Positions 53,299 to 61,901 of a stretch of DNA of 64,000 nucleotides are shown in pieces. The notes beneath the pieces are model-generated. The model saw nothing but the letters and a program-made list of their open reading frames with translations. It made no database searches and was not told the origin of the DNA. The DNA comes from Myxococcales bacterium (GTDB lineage: Bacteria > Myxococcota_A > Polyangia > Polyangiales > Ga0077539). Numbering within the stretch: the first letter of the stretch is position 1; each line of letters begins with the position of its first letter. The position numbers and the translations under genes are program-made. The stretch is from NCBI GenBank assembly GCA_016793325.1, contig JAEUKI010000062.1, positions 496,001 through 560,000 on the forward strand, given 5' to 3'.

Positions 53299-54224
53299 CG
53301 TCCGTTGCTCCGCTCGCGCTCGAGGAGTTTCGGCTCATCCGCGAGCTGATCCTCAAGTACTGCGGGGTCGTCTTGACCGACGACCAGCGAGGGTACGTCG
53401 AGCGGCGCCTTCGCGACCGACTCGCGTTTCTCTCGCTCTCGGATTTTCGCGCGTACTACCGCTATTTGCGCTTCGACCCCGCGGGGCCGCAAGAGATCGA
53501 AGACGCGGCGGAGTCGATCACGACGCACGAGACGTACTTCTTTCGCGAGGAGTACCAGCTCCGAGCGTTTCGCGACGAGGTGCTCGGAGCTCTCTACGAC
53601 GCGCGACGCGGAGCACGTCGGTTGGCGTTGTGGAGCGCGGGGTGCTCGACTGGCGAAGAGCCCTACACGCTCGCGATGCTCCTGCTCGAAGCCGGGATTC
53701 CGCGCGGGTGGGACGTACGCATTTTTGGCAGCGATTTGTCACGCCGCGTGATCGCGCACGCGCGCCGAGGGATCTACGGGCCGTCGAGCTTTCGCGCGTG
53801 CCCCGACCGCTATCGCAGCCAGTACTTTCGGCCCACCTCGGACGGACAACACGAGGTCAGCCGCGAGGTGCGCGCGCTCTGTCACTTCGGGCAGCTCAAC
53901 CTCGTCGACGCCGCGCGCGTCGCGCTCATCGGAAAGCTCGACGTGATCTTCTGCCGCAACGTGCTGATCTACCTCGAGCCCACGGCGCGTCGCGCGGTGG
54001 TCGATCAGTTTTATCGCCGTCTTTCTCCAGGTGGAGTGCTCCTCCTCGGCCACAGCGAGTCGCTCTTGTCGATGACGACCGCGTTCGAGCCGGTGGTGCT
54101 TTCGTCCGACCTGGTCTACCGACGTTCGGCGCAGCAAGTGGAGTCGCTGCCTGCGTTGCCGGAGTCGACGGTCGAAGCTGCGCGAGCGAGCGCCGAGGGT
54201 GATCCAGCGAGGGGCGGTCGATGA
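53295..54224 (+). CDS. cheR: Chemoreceptor glutamate methyltransferase CheR
   Basis: A 309-residue S-adenosylmethionine methyltransferase. The N-terminal helical domain contains EEFRLIRELILKYCGVVLTD and ESITTHETYFFREEYQLRAF, the family's TxNxTxFFRE-like segment. The catalytic domain has the cofactor loop ALWSAGCSTGEEPYTLAMLL, FGSDLSRRVIAHARRGIYG, and the substrate region VIFCRNVLIYLEPTARRAVV. It methylates glutamates in receptor signalling helices, so a receptor is expected elsewhere in the genome. The start overlaps the HEAT stop and the end overlaps cheB (ATGA both times). Confidence 0.95.
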   Translation: MTSVAPLALEEFRLIRELILKYCGVVLTDDQRGYVERRLRDRLAFLSLSDFRAYYRYLRFDPAGPQEIEDAAESITTHETYFFREEYQLRAFRDEVLGALYDARRGARRLALWSAGCSTGEEPYTLAMLLLEAGIPRGWDVRIFGSDLSRRVIAHARRGIYGPSSFRACPDRYRSQYFRPTSDGQHEVSREVRALCHFGQLNLVDAARVALIGKLDVIFCRNVLIYLEPTARRAVVDQFYRRLSPGGVLLLGHSESLLSMTTAFEPVVLSSDLVYRRSAQQVESLPALPESTVEAARASAEGDPARGGR

Positions 54225-55297
54225 CCCGCGCTTTTCGCGTGCTCGTCGTCGACGATTCGGTGCTCCATCGGCAGACGATCGCGGACTTGCTGCGCGAGAT
54301 CGACGGCGTCGAAGTCGTAGGGCGCGCGGTCGACGGGCAAGAAGCGCTTCGAATGGTGTCGCTGCTCGACCCGGATCTCGTGACGCTCGACCTCGAGATG
54401 CCGCGGATGGACGGCTTCACGTTCTTGCGACTCGTGATGGCCACCAAAGCCACACCGGTGCTCGTGATCTCGAGCTTCGGAAACGTCGAGAACGTCTTTC
54501 GAGCGCTCGAATGCGGCGCCGTCGATTTTGTGCCTCGCGTGGGGGGCAGTGACTTCAGCGCGATGCGCGCGGCGGTGCGAGAGAAGGTATCGGCCCTCCG
54601 CGACGCGCACAGCCAGCCGCGCGCGTCGGTGTCGGCGTCGATCGCGGGCGTCGCGCGGGCGGACGCCACGCAGCCGATTCGAGTTCCGACGCCCGTCGCG
54701 GGAATTCGCTCTGCGAGCGACGCCGAGCCGAAGAAGGTGTTCGTGGTCGGCTCGTCGACCGGCGGCCCGCCTGCGATCGTCGACCTCGTCTCGCGACTGC
54801 CTTCGAACTTCGCGCACTGCGTCGTCGTCGCACAGCACATGCCCGAGCGATTTACGAAGTCGTTCGCCGAGCGCCTCGCGCGCAAGGGCCCGTTGCGGGT
54901 GCTCGAAGGCGAAGACGGGACCCGCCTGCACGCAGGATCCGTCGTCATTTGCCCGGGAAATCGCAGCTCCGAAATCTCCGTCGACGCGTCGTCGCTGCGG
55001 TTGAGGGTCCTCGCGCTCGACCCGTCCGATCGCTACTCGCCATCGGTCGATCGTCTGTTTCGGTCGGCCTCGGTGCTCGGTCCCCGCGTGGTCGCCGTCG
55101 TGCTCACGGGAATGGGCGACGACGGAGCCCTCGGAGCTGCGGATATCCTCAAGCGAGGCGGCGAGCTGTGGGTCGAGGCCAGCGAGACCGCGGTCGTCGA
55201 CGGCATGCCCGCCGCATCTCGAAAAGTCGGTCCCACGCTCGTGCTGCCCGTCGGCGCCCTCGTGAACAAAATCGCCGTCCACGACACCCGCGGGTGA
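54221..55297 (+). CDS. cheB: Chemoreceptor methylesterase CheB
   Basis: A 358-residue regulator. The receiver (about 1-125) has VLVVDDSVLHRQ, phospho-acceptor D57 in DLVTLDLEMPRMDGF and ISSFGNVENV, but reads DFVPRVGG where CheB normally has a DFxxKP lysine. After a linker comes the esterase: serine 178/179 in VVGSSTGGPPAIVDLV, histidine 206 in VVAQHMPERFTKSFAERL and an aspartate near 300 in LTGMGDDGALGAADILKRGG. These form the catalytic triad. It removes receptor methyl groups added by CheR. This is the end of the overlapping core operon; 128 bases follow before the GAF gene. Confidence 0.95.
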   Translation: MTRAFRVLVVDDSVLHRQTIADLLREIDGVEVVGRAVDGQEALRMVSLLDPDLVTLDLEMPRMDGFTFLRLVMATKATPVLVISSFGNVENVFRALECGAVDFVPRVGGSDFSAMRAAVREKVSALRDAHSQPRASVSASIAGVARADATQPIRVPTPVAGIRSASDAEPKKVFVVGSSTGGPPAIVDLVSRLPSNFAHCVVVAQHMPERFTKSFAERLARKGPLRVLEGEDGTRLHAGSVVICPGNRSSEISVDASSLRLRVLALDPSDRYSPSVDRLFRSASVLGPRVVAVVLTGMGDDGALGAADILKRGGELWVEASETAVVDGMPAASRKVGPTLVLPVGALVNKIAVHDTRG

Positions 55298-55425
55298 ACC
55301 CCGAGCCGTTCGGGTTTTGTCGCCGCGACAGTGCGTCGGGATTCACGAACACAAACGCGGCGTGATACCGTCGGCGCCGCCTTCGCAGGGGACACAACCG
55401 CTGACGAACGGGCAACGGAGATCGG

Positions 55426-56262
55426 ATGGATCGCAAGCGACCGGCCCGAGGGACGAGCAACCGTCCTCCGCGCAACACAACGAAGGCAGACCTCGTCGAG
55501 AAGCGGCGCGAGCTGCTCGAGACTTACTTCGAGAACGGCCGGCAAATCGCGAGCGAGCTTGTCGCCGAGCTCGACGCGGCACGAAAGCGCATCGCCGAAG
55601 TCGAAGACGAAAACACGCGCCTTCGGATGCAGCTGAAGAGCGACACCGCCATCCGTGACCTCCTGACCAAGATCGAAGCGCTCGAGAGCGAACGCCGCGA
55701 ACTTCTGTCTCGAACGAGCGAAGTCGAGCAGCGCGCCCGCAGCGAAATCGAGCGCGCGATGGCCGTCGAGAGCGAGCTGTCCAACCTCGCGAGCCTCTAC
55801 GTCGCGACCTCGCAGTTGCACGCTTCGCTCGATCCACGGGACGTCGTCGCCACGCTCGGGCAGCTCTTGCTGCAGTTCGTCGGGGCCGGGGCGTACGTCG
55901 TGTACAGCGCCGAGGGCGATCGACTCGTTCCTGTCGCGACCGAGGGCATGCCGCTCGAGTCGGTGACCGAAGCGATCGTGGGCCAGGGCATCGTCGGCGG
56001 CGCGTTCATCGGCGGCGCGCCGTTCGTCGTGCGCACCGAGGATCGAGACGGGCCGATGGTGGTCGTCCCTCTGCGCGTCGGCGAGCAAGTCGTCGGCGCC
56101 GTGGCGGTGTTCGCGCTGCTCGAGCAGAAGACCGAGCTCGACCCGTTCGACCACGAGCTGCTCCGAATGGTGAGCGCGCAGGGCGCCACGGCGCTCGCCG
56201 CCGCCCGATTGTCTGCTGCCGCGAGCGGGAGCATTCCGCCGTGGAGCTCGGCCGAGCGCTGA
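55426..56262 (+). CDS. Coiled-coil GAF domain protein
   Basis: A 278-residue soluble protein. Residues about 20-125 are a long coiled coil (EKRRELLETYFENGRQIASE, then LDAARKRIAEVEDENTRLRM and EALESERRELLSRTSEVEQR). A GAF domain follows (about 128-260): LYVATSQLHASLDPRDVVAT, YVVYSAEGDRLVPVATEGMP, VVPLRVGEQVVGAVAVFALL and LDPFDHELLRMVSAQGATAL. It has no output domain. The position between cheB and a second cheY on the same strand suggests a cytoplasmic input or localisation component. The coiled coil could imitate the signalling helices of a receptor, but there is no MCP hairpin motif. Confidence 0.85.
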   Translation: MDRKRPARGTSNRPPRNTTKADLVEKRRELLETYFENGRQIASELVAELDAARKRIAEVEDENTRLRMQLKSDTAIRDLLTKIEALESERRELLSRTSEVEQRARSEIERAMAVESELSNLASLYVATSQLHASLDPRDVVATLGQLLLQFVGAGAYVVYSAEGDRLVPVATEGMPLESVTEAIVGQGIVGGAFIGGAPFVVRTEDRDGPMVVVPLRVGEQVVGAVAVFALLEQKTELDPFDHELLRMVSAQGATALAAARLSAAASGSIPPWSSAER

Positions 56263-56323
56263 GCACCAACACCCCTTCGATACGATCGAGACCGTCGAGA
56301 ATGAGCGCACAAGGAATCCTGGG

Positions 56324-56701
56324 ATGAGTGAGCGGCTTTGCCTGGTAGTCGAAGATTCGCCGATGATGCGGCAGCTCCTCGTGTTCGCGCTTGCGCGCAT
56401 CAAGGTGCTCAAGGTCGTCGAGGCTGATGACGGCGTCGATGCGTTGCGCAAGCTGACCACCGCGAAGTTCGACTTGATCATCACCGACATCAACATGCCG
56501 GTGCTCGACGGGCTCAAGCTCGTGAAGAAGATCCGATCGGACGAGGTTCACAAGGACGTCCCGATCATGATCGTCACGACCGAGGGCAGCGCCGAGGACC
56601 GCCAACGCGCCCTTCAGCTCGGCGCCAACGCGTACATCACCAAGCCCATTCAGGCGCCGCAGGTGATCGCCAAGGTGAAAGAGCTGCTCAAGCTCCCGTA
56701 G
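56324..56701 (+). CDS. cheY: CheY-like response regulator 2
   Basis: A 125-residue receiver close to classical CheY. CLVVEDSPMMRQLL holds the acidic pair, D55 is in LIITDINMPVLDGLKLV, the switch threonine is in IMIVTTEGSAEDRQRAL, and the lysine is in ANAYITKPIQAP. It is complete and has no output domain, so it signals by protein contact. It differs from the first CheY (47633-48001); one may act as output and the other as a phosphate sink. It lies 61 bases after the GAF gene. Confidence 0.95.
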   Translation: MSERLCLVVEDSPMMRQLLVFALARIKVLKVVEADDGVDALRKLTTAKFDLIITDINMPVLDGLKLVKKIRSDEVHKDVPIMIVTTEGSAEDRQRALQLGANAYITKPIQAPQVIAKVKELLKLP

Positions 56702-56847
56702 CGAGATCGCCCTTCGCGCCCCGTTGCGAGGACTCCACGCGGCGAGCGCTCTGCCGGGAGCGATCCCGAGAACCCTCAGCCCGCGTGCAGGCAACGGACG
56801 GCGGAGCCGCTCTCTTCGCGCGCACACCGCGCCGTGATCGAGATTTC

Positions 56848-58638
56848 ATGAACACGCCCAACCGTCCCGGCCGCCCGTCGCGCGCGCCGACGTCGAACGC
56901 GAGCCGCAAAGCAAAGAGCCCCCGCACGCGAACGAAGTCCGAGCCGCCAGCGCCGCTCCCGGCCTTCGTCGAAGCGGACCTCGCGCAAGACCGCCGCGCG
57001 CTCGATCCGGTATTCATGCTCGACGAGGTCATCGTCGAGACGCTGCGCCTCGTCGAAGCAAACGGCCGTCACCCGGTGCTCGTCGGCCCCCACGACTGCG
57101 GCAAGTCGTCCGTGGTTCGCGCGATCGCTGCTGCCATCGTGGGTGGCGCGCGGCCCGCGGGCGCGCGCGCCATCTGGCGGGTCTCGATGCGTTCGATCGA
57201 CCTCGCGACGCACAAAGACGGGACGTTCGTCCAAGCGCTCTCTCAGGTCGTCGCCGACGCTGCGACCTCGCCGTCCAAGCCGCTGCTCTGGATCCCGGAC
57301 GCCCACCTCGCGCGCGTGTACGACGTTCACTCGGTCCTCGCGCTGCTGCTCGAGCGAAGCGGCGTTCGGATGATCGGTGAAGCGCTCCCGCCGTTTGATC
57401 GACAGTGCCTCGATGACGTCGAGCTCGCCAACGCGCTGCACCCGCTGCGCATGCCCGAGGTGACCGAGTCCCAGACGCGCGTGATGCTCACCGAGCACCG
57501 CGCGTGGCTCGCCGCCGCCGGTCGATCGGTCCGCCGATCCGCGCTCGAACGCGCGTTGCTCTTGTCGCGCGGCGCGTTCGCCAATCGAGCGCTCCCGGGC
57601 CGCGCGTTTCGCGCGTTGAGCCTCGCGCTCGAAGCGTCCGACCCGAGCGAACCACTCACGGGCAAGCTCGTCAGCCGCGCGCTTCGACGAACCGTGGACG
57701 TTCCGCCCGCCCTCGGCGATCGCGCGCCCGCGGCCCTTCGCGAGGCGCTCGAGAAGCACGTCGCAGGACAGCGCGCTGCGATCGACGTGCTCGCCGCGCG
57801 CTACGCGGTCTGGCGCGCTGGCGCAACGCAGCGCCATCGACCGGCCTCGTTCGTGATCCTCGCGGGCCCTCCAGGCGTCGGAAAGACGCATCTCGCCAGC
57901 GAATTTGCACGCTCCACGCTCGGTCACGGCGAGCACCTCATCGCGGTGTACGGCGGCGAATTCGCCGAGGACTGGAAGGTCGATCAGCTCCTCGGACAGG
58001 TCGGCGCGAGCAGCCCCGACCTGCGCCGCGGGATGCTCGCCTCCGCCCTCGCGGGCGCTCCGGTGTCGGTCGTCCTCGTCGACGAGATCGAGCGCGCGCA
58101 TCCGTTGCTCTTGCGCTGGCTGATGCAAGCCGCGGACGCCGGCTCGTTCATCACGGGAAGCGGCGAGCTCGTCAACCTCGAGAACACGTTCGTGATCGTG
58201 ACGACCAACGTGGGCGCCGACGCGTTTCGCGACACGCCTCTCGGGGTTCGTCCGATGCCCGACGACGCACAACGGCTCCAGGCGCTCCGCCGCGCGATCG
58301 CGCAGGGACTTCCGCCAGAGCTCATCGATCGCGCCGACGCGCTCGTTTGCTGCGAGCCCCTCTCGCTCGACGCTCGGCGCGCGCTCGCTTCGCGCTGGGC
58401 GAAGGACGCGCTTCGCAAGCGCCACGGGCGCACGGGTCGAACGCTGGTGATCGAGTCGCTCGATGAAGCCATCGACGCGATCGCGAGCCGTCGCCTCGAC
58501 GCGCGCTCGCTCCGGGCCGCGCTCGACCTCGAGGTGCTGGCGCCCGCGTTCGAGCACGCCCACGACGTCGCGGTGGTGCGCGCGACGGTGCGCGACGCGC
58601 GAATCGTGTTCACTTCGGTCGGACAAGAGGGCCCCTGA
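56848..58638 (+). CDS. Two-domain AAA+ protein of the ClpA/ClpB type, lacking the Clp N-domain
   Basis: About 596 residues from ATG 56848. A basic, disordered start of 40 residues precedes AAA domain 1, whose Walker A is GPHDCGKSSV (residues 80-89). The segment in the Walker B position reads LLWIPDAHLA, lacking the usual DE, so this domain may bind but not hydrolyse ATP. Domain 2 has Walker A ILAGPPGVGKTHLASEFA (about 336-353), Walker B VVLVDEIERAHPLLLRWLMQ, sensor 1 in VIVTTNVGADAF, and GLPPELIDRADALVCCEPL, the Clp-type arginine-finger region. No Clp N-domain, M-domain or ClpP-binding loop is visible. It resembles Clp-like unfoldases used as dedicated disassembly motors. It follows cheY2 on the same strand and precedes an ALDH-like gene by 45 bases. 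Confidence 0.8.
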   Translation: MNTPNRPGRPSRAPTSNASRKAKSPRTRTKSEPPAPLPAFVEADLAQDRRALDPVFMLDEVIVETLRLVEANGRHPVLVGPHDCGKSSVVRAIAAAIVGGARPAGARAIWRVSMRSIDLATHKDGTFVQALSQVVADAATSPSKPLLWIPDAHLARVYDVHSVLALLLERSGVRMIGEALPPFDRQCLDDVELANALHPLRMPEVTESQTRVMLTEHRAWLAAAGRSVRRSALERALLLSRGAFANRALPGRAFRALSLALEASDPSEPLTGKLVSRALRRTVDVPPALGDRAPAALREALEKHVAGQRAAIDVLAARYAVWRAGATQRHRPASFVILAGPPGVGKTHLASEFARSTLGHGEHLIAVYGGEFAEDWKVDQLLGQVGASSPDLRRGMLASALAGAPVSVVLVDEIERAHPLLLRWLMQAADAGSFITGSGELVNLENTFVIVTTNVGADAFRDTPLGVRPMPDDAQRLQALRRAIAQGLPPELIDRADALVCCEPLSLDARRALASRWAKDALRKRHGRTGRTLVIESLDEAIDAIASRRLDARSLRAALDLEVLAPAFEHAHDVAVVRATVRDARIVFTSVGQEGP

Positions 58639-58683
58639 CGCGGCATCGGCGCGCGTTTCGAGGGTCACCAACGAGGTCGTCGA

Positions 58684-59829
58684 ATGTCTCCCGCTGACAG
58701 AGCGCGCGCGCTGCCCCCACTTCGACAACGGGTCGCCATCGTGGACCGGTGGTCGCGATCGCTCGTCGACGAGGCCGACGCGCTGTGCGCGGGATGGAGC
58801 GAGCGCTTCGCGCTTCCCACGAGCGAGCTCGCACACCACGAGCTCGCGGGCCTCGCCGCGGCGCTCGACGAGCTCGCCGAGTGCGCCGAGAGCGAACTGT
58901 TGCCCGAGCGATCGCGCCGGTGGTTCTCGGGCGAACCCGTGCGCGTCCGGTTTGATGCGCCCGAGTCCCGGGCGCTCCGAGTCCCCGAGGGCGCCTTGCC
59001 CGCGGCGCCGCTCGCGCTCGCGGCGTGCGCGTTCGTCGCGGGCAGCTCGGTGTCTCTGCAGGTCGCGCGAGCGGACCACGCTTCGTACGAGCGCGCCCTC
59101 GCGTGCGCGCGCGCGGATCGCTCGGAGCTCGCGATCGATCTCGCGGATCCAACGGAGCTCGAGGCGACCGTGAGTCCGCTGCTCGGCGTGGATCGACCGT
59201 CGATCGCGTGGCTCGACGCGCCCGAGCTCGCGCGCGCGATCGACCCGCTGTGCGCGCGTCTCGAGCGCGCTGCGCGCTATCGGGGCGGCGCGCGTCGCGG
59301 CGCGCTCCGTTGGGTGGCCGGGCGAGCCCCCATCGTCGATGCCCTCTTCGCGCGCGGCGCTCCGTGGGCTTCTGCGGCCAACGAGCGAGCTTCCGTGCGC
59401 GGCGTGTGGATCGAGCGAGCCTCCATGGAGCTCGATCGCGTGACGCTCACCGAGCCGACGCTCGTCGTCGAGTCCTTCGAGAGCGAGCGCGCGTGGGTCG
59501 ATCGAGCCCTCGCGCTCGCGCCGTTCGCCGCGTGCTCGGCGTTCGGTCGCGACAAGGATCGGCTCCGCTCGCTCGCCGCGCGAACGCGCTCGGACACGAT
59601 CTTCATCGACTCGACCCCCGCGTGCGCGCTCGGTGGAATCCTGCGCGCCGAGTTCGATGCGCGCCGTTGGTTGCGCGAAGTCACCCGCGAAGTTCCCGTC
59701 GTTCACGGCGCCCCGCCCGCGGTGGCTGCGGTGAGTGACTCGCCCGCGCGGCGTCGTTGGTTGCGCGGGTGGCTTCGGATCGCGCTCGGCCGCTATGGCC
59801 TCGGCGGACGCGTCGAAGATCTCTGGTGA
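58684..59829 (+). CDS. Degenerate aldehyde-dehydrogenase-like protein
   Basis: A 381-residue protein with no firm family assignment. Its pattern follows the aldehyde dehydrogenase superfamily: a helical N-terminus (PPLRQRVAIVDRWSRSLVDE, then LAGLAAALDELAECAESELL), a segment in the place of the cofactor strand (LPAAPLALAACAFVAGSSVS), and a C-terminal part, LTEPTLVVESFESERAWVDR, AFGRDKDRLRSLAARTRSDT, IFIDSTPACALGG. These parallel the FGPV, D-x-AxxxA and VxxN regions. It is about 100 residues shorter than active enzymes, and the catalytic-cysteine GQxC segment and the ELGG motif are missing, so it is probably inactive and may serve as a binding protein. It pairs with the AAA+ gene upstream. The 3' end overlaps a minus-strand gene by 37 bases. 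Confidence 0.55.
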   Translation: MSPADRARALPPLRQRVAIVDRWSRSLVDEADALCAGWSERFALPTSELAHHELAGLAAALDELAECAESELLPERSRRWFSGEPVRVRFDAPESRALRVPEGALPAAPLALAACAFVAGSSVSLQVARADHASYERALACARADRSELAIDLADPTELEATVSPLLGVDRPSIAWLDAPELARAIDPLCARLERAARYRGGARRGALRWVAGRAPIVDALFARGAPWASAANERASVRGVWIERASMELDRVTLTEPTLVVESFESERAWVDRALALAPFAACSAFGRDKDRLRSLAARTRSDTIFIDSTPACALGGILRAEFDARRWLREVTREVPVVHGAPPAVAAVSDSPARRRWLRGWLRIALGRYGLGGRVEDLW

Positions 59830-60029
59830 TCGACGGCTTCGACAGGCGCCCACGATCGGCCGCCGTCTTCCGTGACAAATTGCTTCGAACCGCGCTCGTC
59901 TCGAAGACACACGCGCTCGGGCCGCGCGTCGTCCACGTCGATCTCGAACACCGAGACGGTCACCGAACGCGCATCGCTCGTGCGGCGAACGTCGCGCACA
60001 TAGCGCGCTGCATTGAGCGGATTGAACAC
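59793..60029 (-). CDS. Small hypothetical protein, 78 residues
   Basis: A minus-strand frame from GTG 60029. The product begins MFNPLNAARYVRDVRRTSDA, continues TVSVFEIDVDDARPERVCLR and contains FVTEDGGRSWAPVEAV, which recalls one strand pair of a BNR/Asp-box repeat, though a single copy is not diagnostic. Third-position GC is high over its length, which favours real coding. Its end overlaps the ALDH-like gene by 37 bases. No Shine-Dalgarno is obvious. Confidence 0.45.
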   Translation of the reverse strand: MFNPLNAARYVRDVRRTSDARSVTVSVFEIDVDDARPERVCLRDERGSKQFVTEDGGRSWAPVEAVDHQRSSTRPPRP

Positions 60030-60303
60030 CGAACAACTCCCTCGTGGTTGCGCGCCGCTCCTACGCGAGAGAGCCCGTCGCTCGCTCGCGGTGTCGCGGA
60101 CACCCCGTCCTTAGTCCGCCCGTCGAGCGCGACGCGAATATTCGTCGTCGAAGCGTCGACCGCCTACATCGGGGCACACGACGCGGGAGGCCGCGCCGTG
60201 CACCGCGCATTTCGCCAGCAATTTCCCGAGCGCGCCACGCGGGGTCTCGTCGACCCTCGCGGGTGCTTTTCGCGCGTGCCGCTGTACGATGGGACGAAGC
60301 GCT

Positions 60304-60921
60304 ATGCGACGCATCGGGTCTGCTCTGTTGTTGCTGCTCGTCGGGTGCTCCCGTCCGCCAGCGCCCGCCGCACGAAGCCACGAAGCGCCTCGCGCCATCG
60401 GCGGTGACGGGATCGTTACGGCGTCGCTCGAAACACCATCGGGCGCGCTTCGGGTCGACGACGAAGGCGTGTTGACGCTCACCGAGTCGGGGCAATCGCG
60501 CGTCCTCGATCGGCAAGTGATCCCGGAGCTCTCGTACTCGAACGCGCTCCGCGCCGTGGTCTACCCGCGCAGGACCGCGCTCGGCAGCGAGCTCGTGCTG
60601 CGGTCACTGACGGACAACGTCGCTCGCGCGATCACGACGCAGCAGTCCTCCGCGGACCGCCCCGCGATTTCGCCCGATGGCGCGTGGGTCGCGTTCTGGG
60701 GAAGCCAACACGACGCCACGATCGTGGGGCTCTACGTGCTCGAGCTCGCGTCCGGCGCCGTTCGTCGCGTGAACAACCGCGGCGTGAGCATCGGCGGGCC
60801 AGGCTTCGTCGAGCCGCCGATCGAGCGGTCGTTTCGCTTCGACGGCGCGCGCCTCGTGCGGTGGACCGGCGCGGACGGAGCGCACGCGCTCGATCTCGCG
60901 AGCGAAGGAGCGACACCGTGA
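60304..60921 (+). CDS. Lipoprotein with TolB-like beta strands
   Basis: A 205-residue lipoprotein. MRRIGSALLLLLVGC gives lipobox LVGC. The mature part is beta-rich, with repeats such as LRVDDEGVLTLTESGQSRVL, ADRPAISPDGAWVAFWGSQH, GLYVLELASGAVRRVNNRGV and FRFDGARLVRWTGADG. The SPDGxWVAFxG strand is typical of TolB/WD40-like propeller blades, but only two or three blades fit, so it may be a partial propeller. It overlaps the M23 peptidase start by four bases (GTGA), so the two are coupled and both exported. Confidence 0.82.
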   Translation: MRRIGSALLLLLVGCSRPPAPAARSHEAPRAIGGDGIVTASLETPSGALRVDDEGVLTLTESGQSRVLDRQVIPELSYSNALRAVVYPRRTALGSELVLRSLTDNVARAITTQQSSADRPAISPDGAWVAFWGSQHDATIVGLYVLELASGAVRRVNNRGVSIGGPGFVEPPIERSFRFDGARLVRWTGADGAHALDLASEGATP

Positions 60922-61901
60922 ACAAGCGAACGCTCGCGCTCGGGTTGATCGCGTCGATGCTGCTCGCTCCGTCCGTCGCGCGCGCGCAAGAGACGCTCTT
61001 TCGGTTTCCGCTCGCGCGTTGCTACACGGGCTGCTCGTCGGTGAGCGCGTACGTCGATCGCGACACGACGTCACGCGTGCGCGAGTACAACTGCATGGAC
61101 TACTCGTACAACGGCCACCAGGGCACGGACTTCGCGATCGCCGGTGGTTTTCGCGCGCAAGACGAAGGGCGATCGATCGTCGCGGGCGCCGATGGCGTCG
61201 TGATGAGCGTCCACGATGGCGAGAGCGACCGCTGCACGACCGGGAGCTGCGGCGGCGGCGGCGGGTTCGGCAACTACGTCGTGCTCTCGCACTCGGACGG
61301 AAGGCTCTCGTACTACGCGCACATGCGTCGCGGCTCGATCGCGGTCATGCCCGGACAGCGCGTCCGCTGCGGCGATCCCCTCGGGCTCGTCGGAAGCTCG
61401 GGCAACAGCACAGGGCCCCACGTGCACTTCGAGGTCCGCGAGCGCTCGATGGCCGTCGACTCGTTCTCGGGCCGTTCGTTTTGCGGCGGTGGAACGACGA
61501 TGTGGGTCTCGCAAGGCGTCTACCGCGGCCTTCCCTCGGAAATGTGTCAGTCCTCGTCGACGCCGACGGACTCGGGTGTCGCAGCGGATGTTCCATCAAC
61601 GCCCGCGGACGTGCCCGCGCTGGACGCGACGGTCGACGCGACCGTCACGGACACGCGCGTCGACGACGTGGCGATGGTCGACTCGGCGACGACCGACGCT
61701 TCCACGACGGATGCGTCGCGCTCGGACGTTCCGAGCGACACGTACGATCCCGCGAAGGACTGGGGCGGCTGCAATTGTCGAGCGACGGGCGCGAACCGAA
61801 GCGGCTCTCGCGTGTGGTTCGCGGCGCTCGCCTTGGCGATGAGCGGGCTCGCGAGACGTCAGTCGGGCAGGTTCGCGCAGCAGCGAAAGCCCGTCGAGTA
61901 G
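60918..61901 (+). CDS. M23 (LytM/lysostaphin-type) metallopeptidase with MYXO-CTERM-like tail
   Basis: A 327-residue exported protein from GTG 60918. A signal peptide (LALGLIASMLLAPSVARAQ) precedes a peptidase domain (about 60-190). The zinc ligands are in YNGHQGTDFAIAGG (HxxxD) and GPHVHFEVRE (HxH), with YYAHMRRGSIAVMPGQRVRC and GDPLGLVGSSGNSTGPHVHF as the flanking family signature. Several cysteines may be paired. An Asp/Thr/Ser/Val linker follows (about 215-285), then GGCNCRATGANRSGS, a hydrophobic stretch (VWFAALALAMSGLA) and RR, a MYXO-CTERM-like sorting tail. It probably cuts peptidoglycan peptides and is displayed at the surface. The last 43 bases overlap the convergent SUMF1-like gene. 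Confidence 0.88.
   Translation: MNKRTLALGLIASMLLAPSVARAQETLFRFPLARCYTGCSSVSAYVDRDTTSRVREYNCMDYSYNGHQGTDFAIAGGFRAQDEGRSIVAGADGVVMSVHDGESDRCTTGSCGGGGGFGNYVVLSHSDGRLSYYAHMRRGSIAVMPGQRVRCGDPLGLVGSSGNSTGPHVHFEVRERSMAVDSFSGRSFCGGGTTMWVSQGVYRGLPSEMCQSSSTPTDSGVAADVPSTPADVPALDATVDATVTDTRVDDVAMVDSATTDASTTDASRSDVPSDTYDPAKDWGGCNCRATGANRSGSRVWFAALALAMSGLARRQSGRFAQQRKPVE

Noticed and set aside
60030..60303. Possible short minus-strand genes between the small antisense gene and the lipoprotein gene
   Set aside because: A frame ending at 60111 shows CAVHGAASRVVCPDVGG, but no plausible start codon with a ribosome site precedes it, and the longer frames are arginine-rich shadows.
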